Below, one piece after another: positions 21,501 to 33,396 of a stretch of 64,000 nucleotides of DNA. Source of the DNA: Liolophura sinensis (Eukaryota > Mollusca > Polyplacophora > Chitonida > Chitonidae); contig NC_088302.1 of assembly GCF_032854445.1 (NCBI RefSeq), positions 49,816,046-49,880,045 on the forward strand, given 5' to 3'. The stretch's first letter is position 1. Every line of letters begins with the position of its first letter. Below the pieces are notes generated by a model. That model did not search any database. It was not told where the DNA came from and saw only the letters and a list, made by a program, of their open reading frames with translations. Made by a program: the position numbers and the translations under genes.

Positions 21501-24500
21501 GTCATGCCCATACGTTATGTGTGCTTTGAGAAATGGTCCTCAGGGCCTTTGTTGGCTCAGTTATCTAAGGTGTCTCCAGGTGGAAACCACAAGCCCACAT
21601 AAACCTATCAGGTCAAATGGCTCCTTGACATTGATTCAATGTGCTTTTCAGGTACATGTCCGTGATGAGAAATATGGCTATTCAAAATCAGTCTGGGTCT
21701 GCCAGCAATCTGCAAATGGTCACGGGTTTCCCCCAGGCTCTGCCCGGTTTCCTCCCACCATAATGCTGGAAGCCATCGTATAAGTGAAATATTCTTGAGT
21801 ACGGCGTAAAATACCAACCAAATAAATGAACAAATAAAATAAAATCAATCCGTTTCATCAATAGAAGCAACTACTACCTAACAGTCAGAAATCAGTTTGT
21901 TTGGGGTGTATTTAATTAAAAATCAAGATTTCTGTTTCCTCCTTTTCTGATAAAAAGTCAATAGAAGAGCAGTGTAATACACATCAAACAAAACTAATGG
22001 TAGGATATGGCAGAAATCTTGCCAGCAGAATAAAATCTAAGGTACAACTCTACTTACGTACTACTGTTACTACATCTCAAGGCCAGAAATACAAACCTGG
22101 CAAGCGCCTTAGCCCTGTCCAGCATGTCTGTGTCATGGTCACCCTGTAACAGGAGAAGCTCCCCTGCCTTGTGGTATTGCTCTACCGTCTTCGCCGTCAA
22201 CTCTGCCAAGGCCTGGATTGACATTTTGTGAATTTCCTGTAAGCAATGATCAGTAAAAATTAGGTTAATCTTAAAATTAAAGATAAAAGTTTATAAATAC
22301 TGTAATCATAAATTCTCCAAACATGACTGGAAATGATGAAAAACAATAGCAATCAATCCTACACAGAATTTGGAACACTTTGTTGGTCAACACCCAAGGG
22401 CTGATAAGCACTTTTTCAGAAGTTTATACAGATAAATATATATCTTGAGTGCAGAGTTTACACTCTACTCAAGAGTATTTTCACTTATATCACGGCAGCT
22501 CCAAGATCTTCCCAGTTAATCTTTGTGTCTTAGAATTTTTAGCCCAAAGTTTACTTTACAACACTTTTACATGACTGCATACCTTTGGACTTGAAGAGGA
22601 CTCTCCCTCAGAATCTAGGCTGGTGAGCCAGTAATGAACTTTGGCTTGTACCTACAAATAAACAAACAAACAATACGCTCCTTTTACGAAACTGTTAATT
22701 TAATAATGGTCTGAAGCAAATGTAACAGAAGAGATATATTCACTAAATCTTTGAGGTTTTACACTGTATAAAATGACTATGTTACAAAATGAATTTGAAA
22801 ATAATGAAAATCTCACTATTCCTATTTCGTTAAAAAAAACTTGTATATGTACAAAATGATCATTGCTGCAAAAAAAAGTTATTAAAGTCTTTTACGAAAT
22901 GTAATTCATTCATTTATTTATTTCACTGACAATCTTAGAAATCTCCTGCCAGAGATGCATTCATAAAATACATATAGCCCTGTCACTTACAGCACAGAGT
23001 TTGGCAGGTGAAGTTCCCTTGTGAAATTCTGACAGATGGGAGGAAATTAACTTGTGGAAGTCATGCTCGATATCTTCTTCTGCAAAAAGAACAAAACATT
23101 ATCTGTTACTGTACTTCAACCCTTCCCCCTTCTTTCATCCTAATAGGGCAGTTTCATGCTCAAACTCTATAAAAAAATAAAGTACTACTGTACCATGTGA
23201 CTTGTTAAAACTATCATCCTCCCACTATTGTGACATTCATCTACTGATCACAAGTCTGGCCATGTTTTGGAGACACAAATGGCACCTCATTTCTTCAGGA
23301 ACTTCTCAAGTTCACAAACATTCAGCTCCTCAATTTTCTCCATCATTCATCTACTCTGAATATATTTTGGTGAAACTTTTTTTTTAGATGCTAATGTTAT
23401 GGTAAATGTAATAAAAAATAGTTGTGTAACATATAGGTTATATGGCACAGTAGGATTTTTGTTTATAATTACTATTAAACTTTTTTCAGCACATTAAAGA
23501 TTTTAAACTCAAAACTTCTGTATTGGTCTCTACTTCCCTTTTTCATATGGCAGCCATATTTGATCAGAGGCGAGGCTCAGTACACAAAATCACTTCCTAG
23601 TCAATATGTGACAAAGGCCTAAAATATTGCCCATTCTCACATGGCGGTCACGTAAGATCAAAAATGTGGCTTGGTATACAAAGTCACTTTTTGATAAAAG
23701 CTTTACTAAAAATGTAAAGAGTAAGTGAGTGCTTGGGGTTTAACGTCGTACTCAACAATTTTTCAGTCATGTGACGACGAAGGAATCCTTAGGGTGCATG
23801 TACGTGTAATGTGCCTCCTTGTAGCAGGACGGATTTCCACAGCTCTTTTATCTAGTGCTGCTTCACTGAGACAACTTACCGAAGGCAAGTAAGCCGCCCC
23901 GCCCGAGCCATTATACTGATACGGGTCAACCAGTCGTTGCACTATCCCCTTCATGCTGAATGCCAAGCGAGGAAGTTACAACTTCCTCTTCTAAAGTCTT
24001 AGGTGTGACTCGATCAAGGATTGATCCTGGATCTACCGGTCTCGAAGCGGACGCTCTACCAACTGTGCTATCCGGGCCGGTCAAAAATGTAAAGAAAATT
24101 GGTACCTATGGAATATATACCTATATATACCTATAACACAAAGACATGACGGGACGCTGTTAAATATCTGTGGAGAATTTTATCTCTTTGTTAAAGATTT
24201 ACAACCTGATTAATCCTTACCGTCTTCATCTAAATCTTCCAGCTCAAAAGCCTCTTTCAGCTCCACAAGTTTCTTCTTAAGAACTGCCAAGTTTTCTGGT
24301 GAACCAACCGCTAACAATGCCTGCACCCTGTTTTCTGCTTGGTTAGACAGCATCTCTAGCGCTTCAAGGTTCACCAATCCTAAAACAACCAAGGACAGCA
24401 AACTAAACTGAACTGATGAAAATTCAGGTTAGGCAACACAGCTTTTATTTTGTGTTGTATGGGCGAGCAGACACTAAAAAATCCAAAAATGGAACAAAAA

Positions 24501-27500
24501 TAACTTTTCTATTACCGTATGTAAACATGTCTTCAACAGGAAAAAGTGTTGGGAAATCCACATCTTCCCAAAATTAGGCCAAGTTTATTCTTGTTTCTAC
24601 ATTCTCCTCTGACAACGAAAATAAACGACTCTAACCACAAAACCACTATGTGTATATGTTCCTACCCATAATTATAAATAATAACCGCATGCAGAGACAT
24701 CAGCTAGTGTGACTATCTGAAAACATGACACAGCAGACAATAACACAAGCTGTGCTAACACCTATCACGCCATAATAATCACATGCAGAGACATCGGCTA
24801 GTGACTATCTGATAACATGACACAGCAGACAATAACACAAGTTGTGCCAACACCTATCGTGCCATAATAATCACATGCAGAGACATCAGCTAGTGACTAT
24901 CTGATAACATGACACAGCAGACAATAACATGAGCTGTGCCCACACCTATCACACCTTCTCCACACAGGGTGAAACTTGTGAATGTTTGTATACCTTGATA
25001 CTCATCAAACATAGCTCCAAACTGGGCCTGCCTCAACTCCTCGTATTCTGCCTCAAGACGCGAGTTTTCCTCTGCCTGGACTTTGGCGTCACGCAGGATG
25101 GATGACAGGTTTGGTTTGTTGCCTCCCTTTATGGCATCTTTTAACCCAGGGTCATGTTCAGACAAGGCATCATATGTCTTTTTCCCTATTGTCTCCAGCA
25201 CATCCAAGCCCCCAGTCATCAGTGACTTCCCCTGAATTCATATACACAAAAGAATAATCCTCACAGGTTTTAAAGTTTTACAGTTTGTGTCCACTATTAT
25301 AGCTAACTTCAGACAAGAATGTGTAAATATTTAAGCTGTAAGAAGGAAAGAAAAAACACCCACACCATTTTCATCTTTAAGGTTTGATATTATTCTAAGT
25401 TTGGGACATACACATGTATATCATAGTCTCAGATAAAGTCAAACTTGTGAACATGAGACTGCCAATAAATCTGTAAGTTGGTTTGACATATTCATGTCCA
25501 TGGGTCTCTTCCAATTTATTTGTCGGCCTCCAAATAATGCTTACAAGTAAATTGCAATGTCATTATACAGTGTAAAATTAACTTCACACCCCTGACACAA
25601 GCCAAAGTAAATCAAGAGTAATGAGAAACATGGGTTAGCTTGCGGAAAGAATTATCAGAAAATGGTTGTACCCGACCAGTTTTCAAAATATACCTCAGAC
25701 ATTGAACAAAACAAATCACTATACTAAAAAATTATGGATTCACATTTAACTTTTATATGCTGTGGTACAACATATAAAATCAACATATAACATTAAAGGC
25801 TGATTTGACTGATTTATGTGATTTTTGTCTTGTGCCAAACCCAAAAATTTTTCACTCCTACAATGGCAGCCAGTTTTATGGGTGGAGAAAATCAGAGTGC
25901 CTGGAATAAACCACCCACCTTAGACAAGTTACTGGCAAACTCTCCCAAATGTGGCATGTCATATTGGTGCAAAGCATGCGGCCTCCAGCTACTTCATACA
26001 ATGGAAGTAGGGAATTCTAGGGAATTCTAGAAAATTCTTTTTGCTAGAATGGGATTGAAGGCACCTCTTGTGCGTCCTGGTGATTGGATGGCAAGTCTCT
26101 TCGGTCATGACCCACTCCTCCAGCAATGCTGGATATCAATTTAACAACGCTATTATCAGCCTTTACCTTTCACTCTGTTTTGCAACAATTTTTGATTAAA
26201 TGACACAATTTCGAAAACAGACAGAAAAAGATCTTTACCGTATCACTGACAAGGTGAGTAAGATTGGACACACCCCAGCCCGACAGCCATCCACCACCTT
26301 TGGACTCTCCCGCAGCTCTCGTTTCAGAAGTAGACACCCCATCCCCCTTGGATGCTTGAGGCTCCTGAACATTATCTTTTTTCTGTTCCTCTTTAGTTTG
26401 ACTTTCAGAAACTTGTTTACTGTCTTCATTAGATTTTGTTTCACCTACAAAAATTCAATACGAAGACATCATCAGTATAACAATATGGAAGTAAAATTAA
26501 AGCTGTTATGTTCCTTAAAGCGATACCGGTGGCCAAGCATCAAGAACCAATTGAATGTCAAATAAGAAAACACTATGAAAGTAATGCACTGAACTAATTT
26601 GCCATGATCAGAAAAATTAAGCTTTGGAAAACATCTGTTTACCAAAAGATGCTTACAAACATAACGATGAATAGCTTTATTTAACTGTTAAAGTATACAG
26701 ACAATGGATAATCCAATAAATTCAACCTACAAGTGTACAAATTGTAACAGGACTTACAAAAACACGCAACATGGAGAAAAAGTATGACAAAAAACGAAAA
26801 ATAATCAACTGGGTTTGAACCCCACACTACTAGATATCATATACAATGCATCTAGTGCTGAAAACCACAACAGTGTCTTGATCGAGTTAGGCCTTGGTGA
26901 TCACCGCACCTGGTTGAGCTAGACACATGGTGTGCAATCACCCCATTCTAGGGCCCCATCTGGTTTGTCTGGGCTCAGTACAGTTTTGAGATCAGGCGAG
27001 GATAGAGTGCGTGTAGGTGACTGGAAATGTTAGGAGACTATTAAGATATGAAATTTTGGTCTAAATAGTTAGAGGGAACAAGCAGTGTTGTCTGATGTTT
27101 TCTCAGTCCAAAGCCATGGAGTATGGTTTCATAGTTACTTTTTTGTGTGGCATCGTAAAGCCTGTCTCTTCCTTATGGGCATGTAAGGTCTAGACCTGAA
27201 CAGAAACTGGAAACCGCAATATGTCTTTAACGGTTGAATTTGGCCTCATAAGAGGAACATGTTTTGGGCTCATCATGACTCAAGGTACATGTGTAGATAG
27301 ACATTTTTTGTATATCGCCATGGCTTTGGACTTACATTCATGATAGCATGGGGATATGGGGGAATGCCGCCGGGATTGTTGAGAATTACCCATGCTGTAT
27401 TGCGAACAGGGCTGGCTTTACGTGCAAACATTCAAAAACATTCAAAATTGTCCGTTCATAGCTTTGGAGAGGAGGGAGAGTTGTTCATTTCTCGATTTGA

Positions 27501-30500
27501 GTGACAGGCGGCTGACCTATGGAGTAGGTTACATGCAGCACATTTTACCTCCAAAGTCTATGTTAAATGCACACGCTTACATTTCTATTTCTGAAGTAGA
27601 GTTGTGTCATTTAAATATTTCTAGCGAGAGAACTACAGATCGTAGCTCAAATCCGTTGGCATGCACCAGAAACTACATGTCTTGGGCTACAATTTGGTGC
27701 AAGTCTCAGATTTGTAGCTTTTGTAGATCTTGAGTTACAGGTCATTGAAATTACATGACTGAAAAAAGTTTTTGACCATATCTCAAAAAGTTACAGGTAG
27801 GCAAAATTCGAAAGCAGATTCAGAATCAGCATTGCCAAATATTGCGAACAGATGAAAACATTATCAATCTTGTTCCAACTGAGATCACTCTACCAGCATA
27901 TCAAATTTCAAAAGAATCCATTCATTGGTTCTTAAGAAGATTTTTGAACATTTTTATCAAAATCCACGATGGCTGCAATGTCGCATGGCCCAAGTTAACC
28001 AAAAACAGCCAAATTTGCCTTGTAACCTTGTTCCTAAAATCACCAAATTTCAACAAGGCCCAATAAAATCTTTTCATTTTACAGCTCATAAAGCTTTCAA
28101 AAAGCTTTTAAAAACAATGGAAGAAAAATAATAAAAATCCAAACGATTTCAATAATAATAATAATAATAAAATTATGCTTTGAAGAGCAAAGCTAATCAA
28201 AAAGTTGAGTCAACTGAATCTTTGTTGACATAAAACTGAACCAAGTTAATAAATATTGGTTGATTAGTTTTACACAGCCAAGGATTTGAATGTTGATGAC
28301 TATAACTGAGAACGAAAGAATGACCAATATCACCTCACTTACAACTATAATACTGTTTATCCACATTGTATCAAATAATAGGTAACAAGCGAAAACTGTT
28401 CTAAAGCAATTTCAGGTATGTCTGTTTATGACACCTACAATATATGTTTTTTATAGAACTTTTAAAAGTATCAAACAGCAAGTAAAAGTAGACCTACTTC
28501 TCTTAGGAATATACTGTATTACACCGGCTAACCAGAAGTATTTTTCAAATGACACAATTTACTTGATCCTGATTGATTACCCACATTATACACCCACTTA
28601 AGAGTTGTCATATTTTTCACCTGCACCAGGACGATCAGATGTATAGCAAACCAGAGTGCCTGGAGTGTATGATCACCCTTCACCAGCTACACCAGACAAT
28701 TCCCCTGACTTAATTCTGCCTTCAATGATTAAGAATACAAAAGTACACGTACCTGTCTCTACCTGACCCTCATCCTCCTTGTCACTTCTGACAAGCTCCT
28801 CTGGTGGGGGAGCCCCTAGGCTAGTCTCTACTGTCTCCAGGACTGTATTGAGCCCCTCTCCTCAAAGTCAGAATAAAGGCATCAATGATGTGATGAAATT
28901 AAAGCTAATCATCTCAACCATTATGCAAGTACAATTTCTTTCAAATGGAAAATAAAGCAGGGAAATTTTTTTCTTTAGTCATATCCCATTTTTACTGCTC
29001 ACTCAGATTCCCATTTGTCTGTAAAACACATGTAAATAGATAAAAACATAAATGTATCATCATTACAAGATTAGATTTAGCGTAGTATTAATGTTATGGA
29101 ACATTAAGTCCTACGGACAGATATTCCTTAACCAAAAGGGTCCATGTACTGTATTGTACTTACCCACTTGGTTAGTGAATGTCGACACAGAAGCCGTGGC
29201 TACATTGACAAGAGATGATCCCCAGCTAGACCAGCCTCCCCACCCAGACTCTGTCTGAAATATCAACAAAGACAACATTGTTACATTGACTAGTGATGAT
29301 CCCCAGCTAGACCAGCCTCCCCACCCAGATTCTGTCTGAAATATCAACAAAGACAACACTGTTACATTGACAAGTGATGATCCCCAGCTAGACCAGTCTC
29401 CCCACCCAGATTCTGTCTGAAATATCAACAGACAACATTGTTACATTGACAAGTGATGGTCCCCAGCAAGACCAGTCTCCCCACCCAGATTCTGTCTGAA
29501 ATATCAACAAAGACAACATTGTTACATTGACAAGTGATGATCCCCAGCTAGACCAGTCTCCCCACCCAGATTCTGTCTGAAATATCAACAAAGACAACAC
29601 TGTTACATTGATCAGTGATGATCCCCAGCTAGACCAGCCTCCCCACCCAGATTCTGTCTGAAATATCAACAAAGACAACATTGTTACATTGACAAGTGAT
29701 GATCCCCAGCTAGACCAGTCTCCCCACCCAGATTCTGTCTGAAATATCAACAAAGACAACATTGTTACATTGACAAGTGATGATCCCCAGCTAGACCAGC
29801 TTCCTCACCCAGATTCTGTCTGAAATGTAAACAAAGACAACATTGTTACATTGACAAGTGATGATCCCCAGCTTAACCAGCCTCCCCACCCAGACTCTGT
29901 CTGAAATGTCAACCAAGACAACATTGTTACATTGATCAGTGATGATCCCCAGTTAGACCAGCCTCCCCACCCAGACTCTGTCTGAAATATCAACAAAGAC
30001 AACATTGTTACATTGACAAGTGATGATCCCCAGCAGGACCAGCCTCCCCACCCAGACTCTGTCTGAAATATCAACAAAGACAACATTGTTACATTGACAA
30101 GTGATGATCCCCAGCTAGACCAGTCTCCCCACCCAGATTGTCTGAAATATCAACAAATACAACACTGTTACATTGATCAGTGATGATCCCCAGCTAGGCC
30201 AGCTTCCTCACCCAGATTCTGTCTGAAATGTAAACAAAGAAAACAATGTTACATTGACAAGTGATGATCCCCAGCTTAACCAGCCTCCCCACCCAGACTC
30301 TGTCTGAAATGTCAACAAAGACAACACGTTACATTGATCAGTGATGATCCCCAGTTAGAACAGCCTCTCCATACAGGCTCTGTCTGAAAAGTCAACAAAG
30401 ACAACATCGTTATGCTTTACCGATACTTTTTGATCTTCAATCCTCCTCACACACTTTGATGCGCATGAGCGTTGTTATGTGCACCTCAATCTCTCACGAA

Positions 30501-31417
30501 AGTTTAACCTAGCCATTTGGACCCTTCCTTGACTTGATATCATGGTAGTGGCACACAGAAAACTGTAATTTATAATTTAAAGGCAACTTCTATCCCATCA
30601 ATGACATCATCAACCGTAGAGCTAAAAATTTCAGTGATGATTTGAGTCTAATGTCCACCTTCCTTTCCCCCACAAAAGTGAGAAAAAAGCAAAGAAACAA
30701 ATAAAACAGCATGCCAAAATCAATCATGTACACGGGTGCATGGTACCAGTACATGTACTCCACACTAACCTGTTGTTGAGAGGAATCTGCTGTAGTTGTG
30801 TCTGAGCTGGTGGAAGTATCTGCTACTGATGAAACATCCCTGTCAATGGTCTGGTCCAATACATCTGATGTCTCTTTATCCTTGCTTGAATCAAATTTCT
30901 CTGAGTTTTCCTGCTTCAATTGTTCAGAGTCAGATACAGTTTTAACATTTTCTTTAGATTCAGTTTCAGTAGCCAGTTTTGAGCTGTCAGAAGCTACAGG
31001 CTTGGTCTCTGCAGAATCCTGATCTGTATCATCTGATTTGTTCTGCAATGTCATCTTATCCACTTCATCTGCCACAACACCTGCAACAGCTGTTTTATCA
31101 CCATTACCTGCACTCTCTGTTTCTTTTATGCCATCATTTGAATCTTTCTTATTTTTGTTATCTTTCCTCTTCTGTTTGGAGTTTTTACCTTTTCTCTTTG
31201 TACCAGACCTGTCATCTGCTTTGGAAACTGCCGCATCAGTTTTTCGTGCTGTATCCCCTGAGGCTTGGTTTGCTGACGTCCCTTTCTTACTCTTCTGGGT
31301 TTCCTTCCCACTCTGGCTGACTGGCTTCTCTGCAGCACTGGATGCGATGGTAGTCATCTTTGCTGAGGCAGTGTCTCCCTCATCAGCACTGGCAAACTCT
31401 TCCTCCGAATCAGACAT
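18427..31417 (-). CDS. FAM114A: FAM114A family protein (NOXP20-like), 12 coding exons
   Basis: Cytosolic protein of the FAM114A1/FAM114A2 family; published work links the family to Rab2/Golgi membranes, which is not deducible here. Exons in transcript order: 31417-30770, 29254-29164, 28860-28753, 26444-26239, 25231-24994, 24379-24221, 23079-22991, 22651-22583, 22236-22097, 21342-21270, 20302-20246, 18534-18427. All joins are AG/GT and in phase, giving 661 residues. Exon 1 codes for an acidic, Ser/Lys-rich, probably disordered 216-residue head starting MSDSEEEFASADEGD. Exon 2 gives TESGWGGWSSWGSSLVN, the family's tryptophan motif, and exon 3 TVLETVETSLGAPPP. Exon 5 gives MTGGLDVLETIGKKT and FDEYQG, and exon 6 NLEALEMLSNQ. 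The C-terminus is SSTYIQDAFQLLLPVV, as in human FAM114A1. The ATG at 31417 may be preceded by a non-coding exon, because TATATGTTCCAG upstream looks like an acceptor. Invertebrate FAM114A cannot be assigned to A1 or A2. Confidence 0.93.
18535..20245. other. Last intron of FAM114A
   Basis: Holds the 64-bp duplication at 19974. At 18938 and 19805 it has paired words TCGCTGGAAT and TTTCGTGG / TTTCGCGG, which look like remnants of a repeat family. No exon or RNA gene is seen. Confidence 0.5.
19974..20101. repeat. 64-bp tandem duplication
   Basis: AGGCCTTCCAATCACATAAA at 19974 recurs at 20038 (AGGCCTTCCAATCACATACA), each followed by ACAGTCTGTGGTCATTTACA. It lies in the last FAM114A intron, 145 bp beyond the exon 20302-20246 donor on the - strand. 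Confidence 0.85.
21670..21843 (+). repeat. SINE family A copy, 5'-truncated
   Basis: GTCTGCCAGCAATCTGCAAA, GTTTCCTCCCACCATAATGC, TATAAGTGAAATATTCTTG, GTACGGCGTAAAATACCAA and an AAATAAATG tail occur in order. It lies in the FAM114A intron between exons 22236-22097 and 21342-21270, antisense to the gene. Confidence 0.85.
23721..24082 (-). repeat. Full-length SINE family C with 13-bp target-site duplication
   Basis: On the - strand it starts with a tRNA-like head: GGCCCGGATAGCACAGTTGG (box A), then AGAGCGTCCGCTTCG and a box B region near GGATCAATCC. It ends with a TACGACGTTAAACCCCAAGC-type tail. AAAAATGTAAAGA flanks it exactly on both sides (23708-23720 and 24083-24095), a perfect 13-bp target-site duplication. 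It lies in the FAM114A intron 23080-24220, in the same orientation as the gene. Confidence 0.9.
24673..24955. repeat. ~92-bp tandem repeat (3 copies)
   Basis: GCAGAGACATC falls at 24691, 24785 and 24877, each followed by TAGTG.GACTATCTGA, AACATGACACAGCAGACAAT and CACCTATC. The array ends about 40 bases from the donor of FAM114A exon 25231-24994, on its intron side. Confidence 0.88.
26445..28752. other. Large FAM114A intron, content mostly unexplained
   Basis: No coding exon is supported; short ORFs at 27392 and 27842 resemble no protein I know. An AAT microsatellite lies at 28150-28171. At about 26813 the word GGGTTTGAACCCC looks like a tRNA box B in reverse, so a degraded SINE may start there. 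Confidence 0.45.
28150..28171. repeat. (AAT)n microsatellite
   Basis: Seven consecutive AAT/ATA triplets inside a FAM114A intron. Confidence 0.95.
29172..30400 (-). repeat. 81-bp array derived from the FAM114A tryptophan-motif exon (~15 copies)
   Basis: CTGTCTGAAA-type acceptor words fall at 29251, 29332, 29412, 29492, 29573, 29654, 29735, 29816, 29898, 29978, 30059, 30138, 30220, 30300 and 30380. The 29251 copy is the acceptor of the real exon 29254-29164. On the - strand every unit contains ATATTTCAG or a close variant, followed by coding for TESGWGGWSSWGSSLVNV. Units then run on in frame as TMLSLLIFQ to the next copy, because 81 is a multiple of three. Most copies are open. Small indels near 29430 and 30140 break the common frame into blocks. 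The array lies wholly in the intron between exons 1 and 2 of FAM114A. Confidence 0.93.
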
Positions 31418-32640
31418 GTTTAGACCCTGGAACATATACAATGCAGGCATGAAGCCAAACTACAATGCCAGGATAAAGACAAATAACAGAGGAAGACAAG
31501 ACTATGTGAACAGCAGAACATTATAAAATTCGGGGGGGCTGAGGCAGTGAAAGTAGTATCCCATCGCGTCAGGTGAAGGTTCAGGGGCCACCTAGGCCCC
31601 GGAAGCTCCCGCCATTTATATCACAGGAGGCGCAATTTAGGCAATTTCTGGTGAAAAATCTGGTGATAAATCCAGGATTTATGCACGTTTCCCTTTATTT
31701 ATGTAGCATTTTTATTCAAACCGCTCAGTTAATGTCATTTGGTCTATAGAAAAAAACCTTATTTCATTTTAATTGCTGGAAGCAGGACTTCAACTTCCCT
31801 AGCCAACAAAAACCTGCCCTCCCCCAACAATACCCCCCCCCCCCACCTCTTCTGCTGTCTATGCACAATGCTGCCTCTTCAACTAAGTTGTGTCTGCATG
31901 TTACATATATGTATTAAAAAACAATGTGTCACAAAGGTTAGTCTGTATTAATTGTTCTGTACATTCACAACAGCCACACTGTTCAATTTTGTACCACTAT
32001 ATCAAGACACCTAGAGGTTTTCCTGTAATTGCTATTTTTGTATACCTGGGCATTTCCCTCCTTATGTTTTAATTCTTACATTTACTTGGTCAGTTGATGT
32101 ACCACAAATAAAACAATCATGTTTAACTCACTGAACTACCTAAGTGCCCTCTCAGCTGGGTTTTGAGCCAAACCATCCAACAGATATTTTGCTCAGCATA
32201 TACTGGACCACAGGAACTTGTAGCATGGTGCTATGATCTCTCCTGCATGGCAGTGACAGCATATTAGAGGTATCACCATTTTCCTATCTAACTAACTATC
32301 TAACACCGAGTAACTGCTTAATTTTTGTGATCGCGTGCACTTTTAGCTTCATGTTTTAAGTTACTGGCTTTAACATGTGGTTTACATCCACGCTCATTTC
32401 TTTTTCTTCTTGCAACCAGAAAGGGCACATTTGATTTGTGATACTACAAATCATGATGATGACAGCTTCACTGCTATTACTTCCTTCTTTTAACAACTGT
32501 AATTTCAGTATGCTTACCAAAATATAGTTTTTCCTGATCTAAAATCCACACAGACACCTGTGAATAACAAACTTGGAACAGCAAGTAACACAAACTTTGT
32601 CACAGCCACGTCAACCTCAATCCTTATTTTGTTGTTGCTG
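31418..32640. other. 5' region / probable first intron of FAM114A
   Basis: No coding exon. A C-rich run lies at 31835-31846. A short perfect palindrome GGGGCCACCTAGGCCCC is at 31584-31600. The region probably separates a non-coding first exon near 32.6 kb from the ATG exon. Confidence 0.45.
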
Positions 32641-32644
32641 TTCA

Positions 32645-32690
32645 GCGTTGGCGCATGCGTGTTGGTAATTGCCACATTTCCGGAAAAACA
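32645..32690. promoter_or_regulatory. Putative bidirectional promoter FAM114A / ZMAT2
   Basis: GGCGCATGCGTG (32650-32661) is one base from the NRF1 consensus, and ATTTCCGGAAA (32676-32686) is a palindromic ETS site. Both are typical of TATA-less divergent housekeeping promoters. The ATG at 32691 (ATGGCTGCAAACGAG, then GTCTGT) could be a first ZMAT2 coding exon: it would join in phase to CAAAAAGTG at 33403. Its donor is weak, so this is only a possibility. Confidence 0.5.
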
Positions 32691-33098
32691 ATGGCTGCAA
32701 ACGAGGTCTGTCAATTAGCCGTTTTTCTGTATGAAAACGCACATTCTGCTGCAGTTGTGTTTCCTTTGTTTAATATTGAACGATAGACATCAGTTATTCT
32801 CCATCGTAACTTGAATTCAAGTGATTTCCAGCATAAAAATTGTAGCTTCATGAACTGCAGGTTATATATGACGAGAGGCTCAGTTTTCGTCATAATCTTG
32901 ACGGTACTTACGCGTAATGATAATGAATGCAATTCTTGTGGGGGGAAGTGTTCGTTGTCCTTGTAGTTTCTCAAGAATGGGGTGGACGTATCAAGAAACA
33001 AATGTGAAGTGATCTTCATTTCCGTTCCCGAATTGGTGCAGTTGTTTGTTTCAATTCAATTCAACGGTTCCAGTGCGGTCATGGTTTGATAACACTAA

Positions 33099-33225
33099 GT
33101 AGTCCTTCTAGATGGACTGAGTGTGCTATTTTAAGATTCTGACATTCATCATCAGTGTCACGATGAATGTCAGAATTTTAAGACAGCACACTTAGTGCAT
33201 TTAGATGGACTAGGTTTGATAGTTC
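33099..33225. repeat. ~50-bp stem inverted repeat
   Basis: AGTGTGCTATTTTAAGATTC + TGACATTCATC at 33119-33149 pairs with GATGAATGTCAGAATTTTAAGA + CAGCACACTTAG at about 33162-33195, around a loop of about 12 bases. The outer words AGTCC.TCTA and TAGATGGACT also pair. This is a snapback structure in the 5' region of ZMAT2, likely a small MITE. Confidence 0.8.
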
Positions 33226-33396
33226 CATTTATTTGCTGTGGTTCTTCCAGGTTCCACTTCAATACCGGAGATGTACAAATAGCTGTAAGGAAGTTGTATT
33301 ATGATGGCATACTTTAAATGAGGAATTTTTATTGTCAGTTATTGTGGCGTAACAATAATAGAGTAATAAACTTTTTCTCTTCACTGAAAAATTTCT

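Noticed and set aside
23763-23966. 67-codon minus-strand ORF
   Set aside because: Lies entirely inside the full-length SINE at 23721-24082.
26200-26565. 121-codon + ORF
   Set aside because: Antisense to FAM114A exon 26444-26239; no independent support.
29388-30086. Long minus-strand ORFs as independent genes
   Set aside because: They are the 81-bp copies of the FAM114A exon read through their acceptors; no independent start or promoter is seen.
31038-31526. 162-codon + ORF opposite FAM114A exon 1
   Set aside because: Antisense shadow of the Ser/Lys-rich exon 31417-30770, which joins in phase to the rest of FAM114A.
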